Origin: Lycocorax pyrrhopterus obiensis
Lineage: Eukaryota > Chordata > Aves > Passeriformes > Paradisaeidae
Assembly: GCA_014706295.1 (NCBI GenBank)
Contig: JACSVZ010000001.1
Location: forward strand, 115,641,111 to 115,705,110
DNA length: 64,000 bases
Reading direction: 5' to 3'
Below, in pieces: positions 10,861-22,344 of this stretch. The notes under the pieces are model-generated. The model saw only the letters and a program-made list of their open reading frames with translations. It did no database searches and was not told the origin of the DNA. Positions within the stretch are counted from its first letter, which is position 1; each line of letters starts with the position of its first letter. The position numbers and the translations under genes are program-made.

Positions 10861-13688
10861 TATTTACTAAGCACAGAAATGTTCAGCTGGAGTGCCTTGT
10901 AGGTTGTTGGGAAAGCATTAGTTGTTCCCAGATGAACCCTCTTTGGTGAGGGAGAGTGGTTAGCAGCAGGAAAATTGTGGTTCTTGTGCTGAGGTTAGAG
11001 ATAAGACTTGCAAACCTGATTCAGCAGGGCACTAAAAAAATATTTGCATATGAGTTCCACTGGGATCATTTATTGTCCTCATTAAGGCTATTAAGTGCTT
11101 TCTTAAATCATCTTCTGAAATAATAGCCAGGGTGAGAGAACTGCTGTTATGACTAAAGATTTGTCAGCCAGGATAGGACTGAGAGAGCAACAAAATCCAC
11201 AGAACTGCTAAACTCAAGCCAGAATAACTCTAAGCCCTGCATGTGCATTACCAATTTTGTACTTTGGGAGGGTAAAAAACACCTGGAAAGGCAGATGGTA
11301 TTCTCAGTAGAGACAAGGAGTAAAGTTTGTTATAACATTCTACTGAGCTGAAGACTCTGCACTAATGTGGCCTTTACATTGGGTCTTCCTTGGGGATATG
11401 CTGTTTGTCACCTCTTAGTCAATTAAAGGAAGCAGAAGCTCAGAATATCTCCGAGCACTGCCATCAAGAAAGGAGAGTGCAGGAAAAGGTAATTTGTTCA
11501 ACAGAGAAAAAATAAAGATTCAGCACCAAGTTTGTAATCTGTGTTGTCGGACTGTTGGCAGAATTCGGATTCTTTCATACACTAACCTTATATTCCTATA
11601 GCGTTCATGTACACGTGTGCCATCATCACGCTAATATGGCTCCTGAGGAGTAAACCAGTCCAGAGGTACCTGACTCCTCAGCAAAATTGACTTTTATGTA
11701 CAAACAGGCAAGCATCACCCTTCACAAGATGGAAGATTTCAGTGTAAAAGTCTTTCTTGCATTTTTCCTGTACTACTTTTGTTGCAAACTTTCCTCTCTC
11801 TAAATTAGATCTTACCCACCTATCTTCTCTTCTTATTCACCATCAGTAATGAAAGTAAAACTTTAAGAAGGGTCAGGATCTCTTTTCCTTGTTGCTGTCA
11901 CCATTGAACCCTCCTTTACTGAGGTCCTGATGCTGCAGGACTGGCACAGACAAGAACCCTCCCTTTAATATTTACAAGACATACATAAGATACATGACCC
12001 TAACTAAAAAAGGATGAAGCTAAAACAGGAAAAAAGAAATCCCCATCTGCACCTCAACCATTCACAATCAGTGTTGTCCAGATGTCTAAAATGTGCAGGC
12101 TGCAAGAATATCCTGATGCCCTTCAAACCCCACGCAGAGTGTTAATGATTGATTTAATTGGAAAAGAAAAAAATTGCTAATCCAACAGATAGCAGCAATG
12201 AACTACATGCCGATAAAGGGAATCTGAGGATGAGCTTCACAGATTTTCTGGAGAAGCTACTGCAATGTAAACCTTGAAGGCATCAGTTTGTGGCCAGCAA
12301 AGATCAGCTCTCCGCTTGTCTCAGCCTGATCCAGGGCATGTGATTAACAAAGGTGAAGGGAAGCAGCTCCAGGGAACTGTCACAGTGATAGATGGATGGT
12401 TTTAGACACTCTTTGCTTATGCTCTGACTAAACTCCAAATCCTACTGCTGTCCATGAGTTTAGCCTGTCCCCACTGGGCGCTGTCAGGTCCCATCAGCCT
12501 TGTTCCCGTACCTTGCGGAAATCCCTGTCCAAACACACAAACGCCTTTCTGCTCCCCGGAGGCTCCGCTGGTGCAGCTGAATAACCCAACACAGTTATTC
12601 CAGCTAAAGAAAGGGTAAGCATGGCTGTGCTAGACCTGGGCAAAACCCAAAATTAAACAGTCTGAATGGTCTCCTAACTCGGGGTCCGCAGCACCAAAAG
12701 CTCACACTTATCACGCTTCAGAGAAGGCTGCCTCGAAGTTCTGAACTCTTTAATAGGAATTAGTCAGTGAAAGGCCACTTCTTGGTTTTTGTAACATGTT
12801 CTTCAGCAGTGGTGAGACAACAGTGTGTGGTCACTGAATACAGGCCCAGAGAGTTGCATGCTTTTCAAGAGCTTAGCATCAATCTGATGATGTGGAGTGC
12901 ATTAAAAGACACGCACAGTGTTGCTCTGGCGAGGCTGTTCAGGACCGGTGTCCCCATGGTTTTAAAGACAAGCTGCTGTGAGGAACTTTCTGTCACCGCT
13001 TTGAGACTGGTTTTAGCTCTGCTGCCTCTTCCAGAAAAGGCTGTAACTAGTAAAAATCTCCCCTTCAGCCCCATTAGGACACAAGAATTCACCAAGAAGC
13101 CCTTCACAACTTTCGCAATGTCTTTTTGACCAGTAGCAGGAGCGTCTGCTTGTTGTCTTCACACACTGAAGGAAGAATCTGGAACAGAGCCAGGGAGTTG
13201 CAAATAAATACCTTTTAAATATTTTTTTCTGAATATTTGTGTGCCTTCAAAAGGGGCAAGGGAGAACTTAAATATAGCAAAAAGAAACCTGCTTTTCAGA
13301 AGCTGAATGTGACATTTTTTTCAATGAGAAGCAGTTTTATGTATCACTTCCTCTGTCTACTTTATAAGTCTGTAAAATACCATTAAAATACAAGGTACTT
13401 CTGAGATTCTTGTGTTCAATAAAAGGGTCAATAAGAAGTTGTTATAGTAACAAACTCTTTTTCCTTAATTGCTTATCTGCTTACAATGCAAAGCTTTCTC
13501 AAGGACTTCTATTTCTATAAAACATTTCACAGCAGAGTAAAAAGTTATAAAATATTGATAATTATATCTAATTTTTAGATGAATGAAACAATATTTCTTC
13601 CTAGTAAAAAAAGCTCTTCCAATTTCAATACATTTCTGTTACATGTACTTTTTTATCCCACAAAATCTCTCAAAGATATAATAATTAA
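10861..13688. other. Unique non-coding sequence
   Basis: Nothing recognised. About six CpGs fall in roughly 100 bases near 12477-12570, but this is far short of a CpG island. Opposite-strand open frames at 12767-13129 and 12865-13107 overlap and look like chance. Confidence 0.6.
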
Positions 13689-13767
13689 TTTTTGTTCTTT
13701 TAATCTTTTTTCTTCTTGCCTTCTGTCCTGGAAAATTTCTCACTCTCTACTTCCCTTCATGTCCTTC
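13689..13767. repeat. 79-bp duplicated segment, copy A
   Basis: Aligns without gaps to 15238-15316, with about four mismatches. It includes the exact shared block ccttctgtcctggaaaattt followed by ctcactctctacttcccttc. The flanks differ on both sides. It is pyrimidine-rich on the plus strand but too complex to match by composition alone. Confidence 0.85.
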
Positions 13768-14436
13768 TCTCCTTGCTTTTACTTTTCATTGCTCATCTAC
13801 TTCTTGGCAATCCTCCACTCTCCAGGGTTTATCCAATGATTATTTAGGTCCACAAGCCAAACTGTAAAGCAGCTTCTGAAGGCAACACCTGAGCAAACAC
13901 CTTTTGTGGGACAAGGTAAGGGCATATCAATGAGCCTTTTAAAAAATTATTATTATTTCTTTAATGATAAAATCTACATTGCTCCAAAACCATTTCTGCA
14001 AAACCTTGCTAAATTAAAGGTATTGAAGGCAATTTGAACCTCTGGGCTGCTCTGTCTCACAGTTCAAATCACGTGTGTGGCTTAACTTCATATCTTACTA
14101 TTGGCCAAGTAAGAAGCCTCACAGAAAACCTATCCAAATAAGTAATTAAAAAGTAAACCATGCCAAAAATTTGCTCAGGACTGCTGAAGACAGAGGTTCA
14201 CTCAATGGAACACACCCTTGAAAGAAATTCAGTGTAGAAACGGAACTGCCTGTACAGTCCATCACTAGGATATAAAGAGCATTTTACATCACAGCCTAGA
14301 GACTCAGATTCTTTTTAATGAAAATAATTACTAATCACCTCCTTTTGACTACATTCATATTCTCATATAATGAGGAGGGCTATGCCAAACAGGTGGTTTT
14401 GTATTCATTATTTTTTAGCAATTGATTTTCCGGTTA
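13768..14436. other. Unique non-coding sequence
   Basis: AT-rich, with no gene or repeat recognised. Confidence 0.6.
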
Positions 14437-14552
14437 TCACAGATTGTCACAGAATATTCTGAGCTGGAAGGGACCCAAAAGCTTCATCAAATTCAACTCT
14501 TAAGTGCATGGCAGGAAAAGGCCTTAGGGTGGTCAGATTTTTAGCTCTTCAC
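14437..14552 (-). mobile_element. CR1-tailed retroposon remnant (CR1, possibly TguSINE1), minus strand
   Basis: From left to right there is a tcacaga-type terminal repeat, then gaatattctgagctggaagg and gacccaaaagcttcatcaaa, then ttcaactcttaagtgcatgg. This is the reverse complement of the CR1 3' tail used by both CR1 and TguSINE1. The rest (gccttagggtggtcagattt at 14521-14540) is diverged. It could be a degraded tRNA-Ile-like head in reverse, which would make this a second SINE, or simply more CR1. The CR1-type tail is clear; the choice between the two is not. Confidence 0.8.
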
Positions 14553-15138
14553 AGAGTCCAAGTAAATATTAAATATTAAAAATATTAAAAGAAATCAACA
14601 GTCAGTTGTTAGTCAGTCTTAGTCCAAGGTGCACGTTCCACAATGAATGAACAGGGAAGCACGGAAGAGAAAACTTTATGTGGCAAAAGATGACGAATTA
14701 CTACAGCTCTGTCTCAAATTCACAGTTAGTACAAGATAAAATGAACAGGTTCAAAGGCAAGTCATAAATCAAGCTTATGAAAGGAGAGTGAGGAATTCAT
14801 ACACAAATGATAACTCTTGACAGCAAAGCCAGCGTGCGTCACTCCATAAGATCGAAATAAATTTGAATAAATCAGAAAAAAACAAAAATTACTGTTAGGA
14901 ACAAATACCCAGGAAAACACCAAGTGGGAATACAGCCTCCAATCTGATACAGAAACAATCCTGTCTGAAAGGAAAACAAGGAGAACATTTCAAAAAAGTG
15001 TGAAAGCACAGTGGAACGAACATATTTAGAAATCTCACAAAGCTCCAAATGCAAGCCAATGATTTTAAACATTTCTATTTTTTAGATTGTGGCTAATGCT
15101 CTGACATGCTTTGAGGTGTCTGCCTCAAAACCACTAAG
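14553..15138. other. Unique non-coding sequence
   Basis: AT-rich, with no gene or repeat recognised. Confidence 0.6.
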
Positions 15139-15179
15139 GTGACTTCCTTAATTAGCCAAATACACATTAAGGAAGTGAC
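15139..15179. repeat. Inverted repeat, 14-base arms
   Basis: Left arm gtgacttccttaat (15139-15152) and right arm attaaggaagtgac (15166-15179) pair with one mismatch around a 13-base loop. Transcribed, it would form a short stem. It is not long enough for a typical pre-miRNA. Confidence 0.7.
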
Positions 15180-15237
15180 TCTTCTATACAACAGATCTTT
15201 AAAACTTTTTAATGAAAACAGATCAGGAGACGACTAC

Positions 15238-15316
15238 TTTTTGTTCTTTTAAGCTTTTTTCCTCTTACCTTCTGTCCTGGAAAATTTCTCACTCTCTACT
15301 TCCCTTCATATCCTTC
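15238..15316. repeat. 79-bp duplicated segment, copy B
   Basis: Partner of 13689-13767, in the same orientation and about 1.55 kb downstream. Differences are a t/g, a t/c and two g/a changes. To the right, copy B runs straight into a short aga-aggaacatg direct repeat (15317-15370) that copy A lacks. Confidence 0.85.
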
Positions 15317-17409
15317 AGAAGGAAGGAACATGCAGAAGGATCGTGATGCATGATCAGAAGGAACATGCTCCTTGGAATGGGGAAAAAAATCTGTTGCAAA
15401 ATTTGAGTGTAACACTGGTTTAAGCCATTAGAAGTTGAAAGAATTTTGATAATATGTGATATATTTGTCTTATTCAAAAGGGTTCACACAGTGCTCCAGT
15501 CTGCCCTCCTTGGGCCTTTAGATAAAGAGTTGCTGGGAATGCAGGCTCTGTGTTCACTGGAGTATTCTGCAAGTCTGTCTTGAATTTAATCCCAGGAAAG
15601 TCTAGGGAGAGACTCTCACTGATCTCATTCACAGAACAGGTAGCATCTTTAAATAAAGCAAAGGCATATCTTCACTGAATTTTTATTCTGGAGCTGTTCA
15701 TTAAAGTGCTGAAAGAAAGGTAAAGTTCCTTTCCTCCTAGAGAAAGCTGCAAAGGTTTTATTAGTTAAGTATAAATGCTGGGGAAAATATTTCTGATTCC
15801 TGCAGAAAATACATGTGACATCAGTCCCACTATTTCTACTTAAGTATTTCAAATTCCAGTGAAGTGAAAAATGTTGAAAGAATAAGTGAAATATTAGCAG
15901 AAGGGACCATTTGCAGGAAGGATTTCCACACTTATTTCAACAGAGGACTCTGGCCCCTCTTATCAGCACATTGTGATTCTTTTGATGAAGAGTATGGATT
16001 TTCAGTATTTAATTGTTGTAGATGAGAACAAAATTACAAGTCTCCTCCTTGGATATGTTTTCTTTAGGGTTGTAGGGCAACTTTTTAGTTGCTATCAAAA
16101 GGTGGCAAGAACGAGGTAATGAAACCAAGATTGCCTGGGAGAAACACAGCAACTCAGAGGGAAAATATAACTGAGTTTAAGAGATAAAACATCTCAAAAA
16201 ACCAGTGACATGCTGATCTAGGTACAGGGGTTAAAATGCCTTTATTCAGACTCACACGAGCTGACTATTTTTAAACAACTATTCTAATTGTGGGGAGTTC
16301 TGAGTTAAATTAGGGAAAAAATGACTGTCAGACAAAAAAACCTTACAGCTGAGGTGTCGTCCCAGAGAAATGGAATTCTACAGCTTGTAATATAAATGTG
16401 TCTAGACAAGACTATTATCCCTAAAATTACAAATCTGGCAACACACTTCTTTTAATGAGTAAATAAAAAACCCCTCCAGAACACAATATTAATGAATGTT
16501 CAAATGACTCTCAGCATTATTTGATCAAAGCCATATAAATAAATTTGATGGAAAGCATTTCTGATGGGACAGATACCTGCATGTCCTTAGTCTTCAATAT
16601 AAATTGGAGAAGTCTGTCAAAGCAGAAAGGAAAGTGTAAATACCATGTGGTGTTTTCTAATAACCAACCTCATTTTAATAATAATCGAGCCTGTGCCTGC
16701 AGATCAAAACAGAATTTGATGGGTGCCGGGGTTTGTTTCCCTTGTTTCCCTTTATGAGGTGCAGGCATCCTGAAGAAAGTCTGGACTAAATTTGTGACAC
16801 AAAATGCCTTTTTGATCTGTTATGCTGCAGAAGTTTTTAAAGAACAGGAAGAAAAAGAGATATAGGTGCCAAAGATTAGGTATGAGCTATCTCAAGCAAT
16901 CACTGATACCAGATCCAGGCCAACATCATCTTGATATTCCCACCTGGCTGTGCTGGTTTGGTTATGAGCCCTTCACAGTTTTATTCATTGTTTCCCCCAT
17001 GTTCTTTGATTTTATTCTGGTGTGTGATGCTCCAGTTAGAAAAGGGCCTCCATATGAAACCTGTCTTAAGACGGGAGCACATTCCTAGAGGGATGTGAAG
17101 GAGCACTTTGAGTGTAGAAAATTTTTTCCAGTATGGCTTTTCCATGAAGAAAAGAGGCAAAATTATTAAGTAATAAACCCAGATAAATCATATAGCCTTT
17201 CTGAAATGATTTTGAACAAGAGAAAATCATAGCTTTTTACAGAGATGGAAAAAAATTAACGTATCACCAGAGAGCAACTGGTGTCAAGTCATTGATTTCA
17301 ATAGAATAACAATGATCAGCTGAGGACGAGGCTGAAACTCTCCCAAAGTCCTGAAAACGAGCTGAGACAGTGAACCTTGGCAGAACCTGTCCATCCTAAT
17401 TACCACAAG
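15317..17409. other. Unique non-coding sequence
   Basis: No gene recognised. The few open frames are short (under 90 codons) and not protein-like. Confidence 0.6.
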
Positions 17410-17419
17410 GATGTTTTAT

Positions 17420-17580
17420 CGCTGGCCTCAGCCGAGACATCCATTCTCACATCGCTGATCCCTCCGCGATGCAGAGCGAACGCGGCGCTTCACAAACAGC
17501 TGCTCGTGTTAAAGTTGTTCTCTGCGCTGTGGAAGAGGCACGTTCCTCTCAGGTGTGTCAGATGCAGCAGCTCAATTACG
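17420..17580. other. Small CpG cluster
   Basis: I count twelve CpG dinucleotides between 17420 and 17542, including ccgcga and acgcggcgc, and one more near 17580. The surrounding sequence is AT-rich and almost free of CpG. There is no TATA box at a convincing distance and no coding frame that I recognise. It is much shorter than a normal CpG island. Confidence 0.5.
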
Positions 17581-18024
17581 TTTTCTGGTGGGCTCAGCAG
17601 CTGCAGAGGGGGACAGGTTTTCATGAGGCTGTCATTCCCACCCAGAATATAAAATAAGTGACTTGACACTCAAATTGAGCTTTCGCTTGTGCTAAAAGAT
17701 TTGCAAGCCTTGCAACCCTTGTGGATATTATAAATTTGCAATCATGGCTGCAGGAGTTTTTTTTCCCAGGTTTTGCAGCATGTGGGAATAGGATTCTATT
17801 TAGCTCTACATGGTCCAGATGAAGACATCTCTATTTGAATATTTCATCCTTATTTTTTTATATGGAGAATATAAATACCCCTTTCTCAGTGGGGAGAAAT
17901 CAGTGCTTATAGCACATGATTCGTCTCACCTTGAAGCAGAAAATTATCAGGAAAATCACGTTCTAAAAATGTTTGTTTCTGCCCATTCACTGTAGAGGAA
18001 GTCTACAGGAAAAAGACCATGGTT
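17581..18024. other. Unique non-coding sequence
   Basis: Nothing recognised. Confidence 0.6.
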
Positions 18025-18074
18025 TTATATACATATACATATATATCTGATGTCTGTGTGTGTGTATATATATT
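18025..18074. repeat. Compound TA/TG microsatellite
   Basis: Tatatacatatacatatata followed by a (TG)n run and a further (TA)n run. Confidence 0.85.
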
Positions 18075-20722
18075 TATTCCCTCTATTTGACACACCTCAT
18101 TTTAAAGTGATTCTGTTACATTTAAAGTCATAAATAAGGCATTAATCTAGAAACATTTTTTCTTTGAATTTCAGCACTTAGAACATGGGCTTAAGGTCGG
18201 GGTTTTTTCATCCTGCTGAAGAAAACAAAAACCAGCCCAGAATTGTAGTTGCCCTGTACATCCAATGACAATAGAATGATATTTTCTGAAAAATATTTTC
18301 ATTTCTTTTTGTTCCTAAATTGGGGAACATTGTTAGAAGGAACCTAAACATGGAGACACAAGTTCACACACAGCAGTTAGAAAACTGCAAGCCAGAGTTA
18401 AAATTAAAAATGAACACCACCAAACATAGAAATGTGTGCTCTCAGACACAGATATAAAAGTTATCCAACAAGAGGACATAAATAAGGAGCAGGATTTCTG
18501 GAAAAGATCCATTTCTCTAGTGGTCCCACAGGACAAACTGCAGCAAAGAGACAACTTCAATCCATCACAGAGGAGACAGTTACAGCCTGTGATCAGCTGC
18601 GAAGCAAAAAGACCTTTTAAACTGAACAGGAGACTGAATCTGATTTTATCCAAAGCCTGTTCATGATGGGTAAAAGCCTGAGGTGCTGGTACTGGACTCA
18701 CAGCCCCTTATGCTTGGCCATATTCTAATGACTAGGGTCAATAAAAAAGTCCTGAGGGCAGAGTTGTGCTTGTCTCAGGGGTGTATTGATACTTTTTGCT
18801 CAGTTTGTGTCTGCCAGTTGCTGAAATACTGCACAACCAGTAAAATACTGCGTCATCAGACAAATCTCATGTATTTAGAGGTGTGTGTGGTACAACAAAA
18901 TGCCAGAGATTGGAGCACAGTGATGTTTTCAGAGATCCTTGGTCTCCATGCTGGCATCCCTCTTAAACTCACTTTTCTCTGGGTTCTGTTCACACTTTGC
19001 TTTTTCTGTACTCTTAAGAACAAACTGAATGCCAACACGTTTTCCAGGCAAGTAAGTGGTTATCAGCTCTTACAATACCTGATTTGTAAACATTCAACCA
19101 GAGCCGCATTTTTACCCACAGCTGGCTTGGATGGAGGAGCGAGATCCCATCTCTGGTGTTTTTAAATGCCCATCATGGGCCTCATCTGCCTTTCCCCTCA
19201 CAAACCAGCTCTGAAAGGTGAGAGGCACCTGGAGACAATGCTCAGAACAGCAATACCCTCCTGGGGAAAAGCTGAGATTGATTTTTTTTATCTGGACAAG
19301 GGGTTTAGCATTTACACTCTTTTGCTTGTACTGCAACCCTGTACATGAGCAGGATGTTTATGGTTATTATAATGGACATTTCTCATCTCTGTTTGCAGAA
19401 CGTGCTGATGGCTGTTTATTTTTCTTGAGACTCAGCTGTTATTCCCCACCTCCTACGGAATGACAATGACGCTATTTTAAGTAAAAGCTGATCCTCGTGG
19501 TCAAAAGACTCATTTCACTGAGGCCCACAATACATTTCTGCTCTCAGCACGCTGACTTGCTAACTCGAGACTTTTAGAAAGACAGAATATTTCTTGCAAA
19601 GGATTCGGGGCAAGGTTGATGGGAAAATTCTGCCAGCAAGATAAAACCTTGTCCTATCATCCACTCCCCCCTGGAGCAACACCTCTCCCCAAAGCTGAAA
19701 GCCTGATAAACTCTGAATTTTAGGGTAGCATTGCTCACAACCATTTGCCTCTAACTCCTCAGCACACTTCCTGTATTCTCCAAATATTTGTATTTACTCT
19801 TCCAGAGGATACATTTAAAGACATGAATATGTTTTACAGCTGCATAAATAAAATGCTGCTACTGAGGTCTGGGGCAGCTCTTATGCTTTCCAAGACAGGG
19901 AACAGTATTTTATTTTTTCAGCAGAACATACCAGCAGGTACCACAGGGGTAAAGACATCAATTTCAGTCCTCCTTATCAAACCTCTAAGGAAAACTCGTA
20001 CTCTATCTATCAAGCAGGAGGCCAGGCTGTGTGTAAGCACCGAAGGTGCTGATCTCAGCCTGATCCTCTTTTCAATCCGTTGCTGGCTGTAAATGGGATT
20101 CTGCTCCAGGTGAAGCAAAACTATGAAGCTCAGAAGATCTGCCTGCTGTGCTTTTGTGCAACTGCATTTTCAAAGAGCAAACCAATTGATCATACGAGGC
20201 AGTGGAGTGTAACTCTCAGTCTCTCCCACTGAACTGCCTCCAATTCAGAGGTACTACAAGAAAACCTCCCTTTTTTTCTTGTGGATGAAGGAATGCGAAC
20301 ATATTTTGTGTGTACACGTGCACCTGACCACAGACTCAAGTCTCAGTGCACCAGAACCTATTTGGGCAGAAGAACAGGGGCTGTATCTCTAAAAGAAGAT
20401 GCTGTCTGAGGTCAGTAGTGACATATCCACAGAAGAGAGTAAATCTAAAATGTGTTTAACAAGTTGTATGTTTTCCCACAGCTCCTGAGCACAACCCACG
20501 ATTCCACCAGAGCAATCACTCTGCTGAACATCCTTCTGCCTCCCAAGTCATGCTTAAATCAATGCCTTTTTGTGGAAAAGTAGCAGAATGATGTATGGCT
20601 GAGGATAATAATATCTGGGGGAAAGATATAAACCAGCAAACCGTTTCATCTTCTGTCACTGAAAGAGTGGCCTTGATTGAAAGCTTTTTTTTCTTGTAAT
20701 AATTTAAACAACACCTTCAGAC
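18075..20722. other. Unique non-coding sequence
   Basis: The longest open frame is about 160 codons (18683-19165, plus). It depends on a non-ATG first codon, overlaps open frames on the minus strand and resembles nothing known to me. No repeat recognised. Confidence 0.6.
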
Positions 20723-20985
20723 TGTGGTGTGTTGACTCTGACTGGACACCAGGTGCCCACTAAAGCTGCCCTATCACTCTCACCCTCTGCTGGACAGGTG
20801 AGAAAAAATATAACAAAAGGCTCATTCGTCCAGATAAGGGCAGAGAGAGATCACTCACCAGCTACTGTCACTGGCAAAACTCAGCTTGGGGAGATAAATT
20901 TAATTTATTACCAATCACATAAGAATAGGTTAATGAGAAATAAAACTAAATAACTCATTAATAAAACCTTTTCCTGGGCTGTGCA
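20723..20985 (-). mobile_element. Avian endogenous-retrovirus LTR fragment, minus strand
   Basis: The plus strand starts tgtggtgtgttgactctgac and continues with aggtgcccactaaagc, ataacaaaaggctc, agagagatcactcaccag and taatttattaccaatca. I recognise this text as the reverse complement of the 3' part of a common avian ERV LTR, which ends in a CA terminus at 20723. In the LTR sense direction an AATAAA signal lies at 20904-20909 (tttatt on plus). The 5' portion of the LTR is missing, so this is a truncated piece with no retroviral genes beside it. The right edge is approximate. The recognition is from memory of the family; the exact family name is not assigned. Confidence 0.8.
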
Positions 20986-20995
20986 AATGCACAGC
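20978..20995. repeat. Inverted repeat at the edge of the LTR fragment
   Basis: gctgtgca and tgcacagc form perfect 8-base arms around aa, just where similarity to the LTR fades. Confidence 0.6.
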
Positions 20996-22290
20996 TGTTT
21001 TTCTTTTCTGAGGTTTAGTAGGGATGGTGCGTCTTGACCTACTGCTGAATTTTGAACCATCAGGTTTTTAGAAAATTATCTCCTTCTCCTATGGAATGCT
21101 AAACTTCCTCTTTTTAATACTAGAATAAAACCCCAATTTTCTTTGGTGATATCCTGTAGGCAATTTCAGGCTATTTCATTTACATCTCTACTCGTGGAGC
21201 CACAGAGACAGTTTGTGTTGTACAGTTCAAACTCTTCTACCCTCAGTGAACAATTAAACTCCCACTGGTGCTCAATCCCTCAGCTGAGGCATTTAGGGAA
21301 CTCCAGTCATGTTGGGAAAATGCCTGCTTTGAGCCAAATTAAAGCAAGAATATGGACATGAAATTTCTTTACCTTTTCACCTCTGAGAGTGTTAGAGGTG
21401 GACTGAGAAGCTTTCAGCTTCTAAGAGCTGTTGAAGTTGTTCCACTTCTTGGTAGAAATTAACTCATATCAAAAATTACTGCACCAAAACCACATGGACA
21501 TTTGTAAAAATTTGGTGATACTTACCCCATAAACATACATGTTTTAGTATTTTTTGGAGCAGGTGGTTTTACTGCATCTTCCCTTTACAGTAAGGGAAGT
21601 GTAAAATAAAGGGCAATATTCACATGAGAGCAGAGGGAGATTCTCTGATGTTTAACAATGACTTCAAACTCTGAACTCACCATCATTTTCTCCCTTCTTC
21701 CTTGCCACCCTTATTTGATAATTTTTTCAATCAAAGCTCTGAGATCTCTAATCCTTTGTCAAATTTGACTTAAAATCACTTGAAAGGTCAAAAGTTCATT
21801 GGAGCAGGAGACAAACAATGTGATCACATAAATCTTACCTTCAAAGAACAGAAGGAAAATCATGAGATTTAAAAATAAGAAGAAAATTCTTATCTGTTCT
21901 TATGTGAACTGTTGTTGTGGGGAAAAAACCCTACCTCGATTTATTAATTCTGTATTGTTTTTCCTTCCTGGTGATGGTTCTGCTAATCTTTGATTTTCTA
22001 AGTATTTTTAAAATATTTGCATTATTATAAGAAGAGTAGAAATTAGAAAACTCACTAAATTGGAATCTGGTCCATTCTATAGTGAAATTCTTTTTTGAAA
22101 ATTTTTTTTCCTTGTCTAACAGGAAAAGTTAGTTTTACCGTGATTTTTCTAGATAATAATCAAATCACCACTAGGTCAAATTTACCACTAGGTTGTTCTT
22201 ATTTATTTTAAGTATCTGAAAATCTGTGTTACTCAGACTAAGCCTTTGCTTCACGTTCTCAGTAGCAAGAGGAACACACGATGGATATTT
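20996..22290. other. Unique non-coding sequence
   Basis: AT-rich, with no gene or repeat recognised. Confidence 0.6.
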
Positions 22291-22344
22291 TGGGGGAGGG
22301 AATGGAAGGAGGGAGGGAGGAAGGAAGAGCAGGAAAGAAGGGAG
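22291..22344. repeat. Purine-rich (GGGA/GGAA)n tract
   Basis: Ggaagga and gggagggagg units with a few interruptions. Confidence 0.8.

Noticed and set aside
18683..19165. Plus-strand frame of about 160 codons
   Set aside because: It begins at a non-ATG codon, overlaps minus-strand frames, and has no recognisable motif or family.
20729..20953. 74-codon plus-strand frame
   Set aside because: It lies antisense within the LTR fragment and is explained by it.
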